Positions 63,197-64,000 of a stretch of DNA of 64,000 nucleotides are shown here, one piece after another; positions within the stretch are counted from its first letter, which is position 1; every line of letters begins with the position of its first letter. Made by a program: the position numbers and the translations under genes. Source of the stretch: Bimastos eiseni (taxonomy: Eukaryota; Annelida; Clitellata; Crassiclitellata; Lumbricidae); the NCBI GenBank assembly GCA_959347315.1, contig OY365813.1, forward strand, positions 22,380,538 to 22,444,537, written 5' to 3'. The notes under the pieces were generated by a model. The model worked only from the letters and a program-made list of their open reading frames with translations, made no database searches and was not told the origin of the DNA.

Positions 63197-64000
63197 CTGG
63201 AAGAACACAGACGACGTTCATTAGGAAGGGGGGCCACTTTGAAAGATAAACTCCCTGCAGGGGTGGGCAAGTCATGACTCAGAAACAGAAAGTGAGTTTC
63301 TAGAGGGCAGGTGGCCCAGCATGCTTAGAAATTTGAGATAGAGGACATTTGATAGTTGCGCAAATACTGCCGAAAAAGAATTCCACGGCTTGGTTTAAGT
63401 ATAGAGTCCGAGGGTAAGCCATAGAACTGTCGAAATTCAAAAATATCTAGGTCATTGCATATCAAACCAAATGCCCACCCCTGCAGCTAACAATATTTTA
63501 AACACCAAATTGAAGTCATCACTTCATTTCATTGTGTGGCAGCCCTCTTAGAGCTGTGTGGCAAGAATAACTTCACAGACATTCTTGACACAGAATATGC
63601 TACATTTCATCAAAATCTAGCCTAAGAAATATCAGCAACACCAAAAACTTTGTGGCTTCTTCACTAACACAGAGTTGATTCCATATAAATTTATACCAGA
63701 ACTCACACCAGAGCAGACTTCTCAGAATCTCTTGACTACTGACTTGACACAAATTTAGCACACACAAAGAAAATTAATTGGACAACCAAGAATACATTTA
63801 CCGTGCCATTTACAATGACAATGACATATTGAATAAATTTATCTGCCAGTGAAATCCATTTTATCGTTTCAAATTCAGCCATCAGTCCACTAAAACTTTA
63901 TTTGCATTAAAGATTTAACTGAATTCTATCCAAGATGAATTTTTTTGCTTGAGGTTAAGAGATTTTAAAGCAATCTTACATAGCAATTTGCACACTGAGA
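63197..64000. other. Upstream intron of the zinc-finger gene
   Basis: No coding signal or recognised repeat seen. Confidence 0.4.

Overview
The window is animal genomic DNA. It is intron-rich and AT-rich between genes, full of short DNA-transposon relics, tRNA-derived SINEs, LINE tails and simple repeats. The gene set (a Crumbs protein with three laminin G domains, an NR1-like nuclear receptor, a carotenoid oxygenase/RPE65-family enzyme, a C2H2 zinc-finger exon) suggests a marine invertebrate, probably a deuterostome such as an echinoderm or hemichordate. The sequence alone does not fix the phylum.

Layout. 1306-24057 (+): the 3' part of a crumbs gene. I could place 25 exons whose splice phases all join, giving about 2,271 residues: about 41 EGF-like repeats, three laminin G domains, one transmembrane helix and a short tail with a FERM-binding motif and a C-terminal PDZ ligand. 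The 5' end lies before the window. 24058-31790: a repeat-rich gap in which I recognise no gene. 32064-38589 (+): a six-exon, phase-consistent gene for a highly divergent nuclear receptor of 571 residues, with an unusual first zinc finger, a recognisable second finger, an NR1-like ligand-binding domain with an AF-2 helix, and a long acidic repeat tail. 38590-44875: gap with a 36-bp minisatellite. 56851-44876 (-): a complete ten-exon carotenoid oxygenase/RPE65-family gene (533 residues, all four iron-ligand histidines present), convergent with the receptor. 60559-59870 (-): last exon of an unrecognised gene. 63196-62816 (-): last exon of a two-finger C2H2 protein.

How they relate: Crumbs acts in epithelial and photoreceptor polarity, and the oxygenase family makes or processes retinoids and apocarotenoids. 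The receptor belongs to a ligand-dependent class, but a link to the neighbouring oxygenase is only an idea.

Most unusual points: the nuclear receptor (aberrant DNA-binding domain plus acidic repeat tail); two 22-bp perfect palindromes, each flanked by its own 7-bp direct duplication, that match the tips of a local MITE family; a Crumbs C-terminus ending in DLLI instead of the usual ERLI; two probable GC-AG introns; and a sharp onset of the palindrome TAGGCCTA at about 25 kb.
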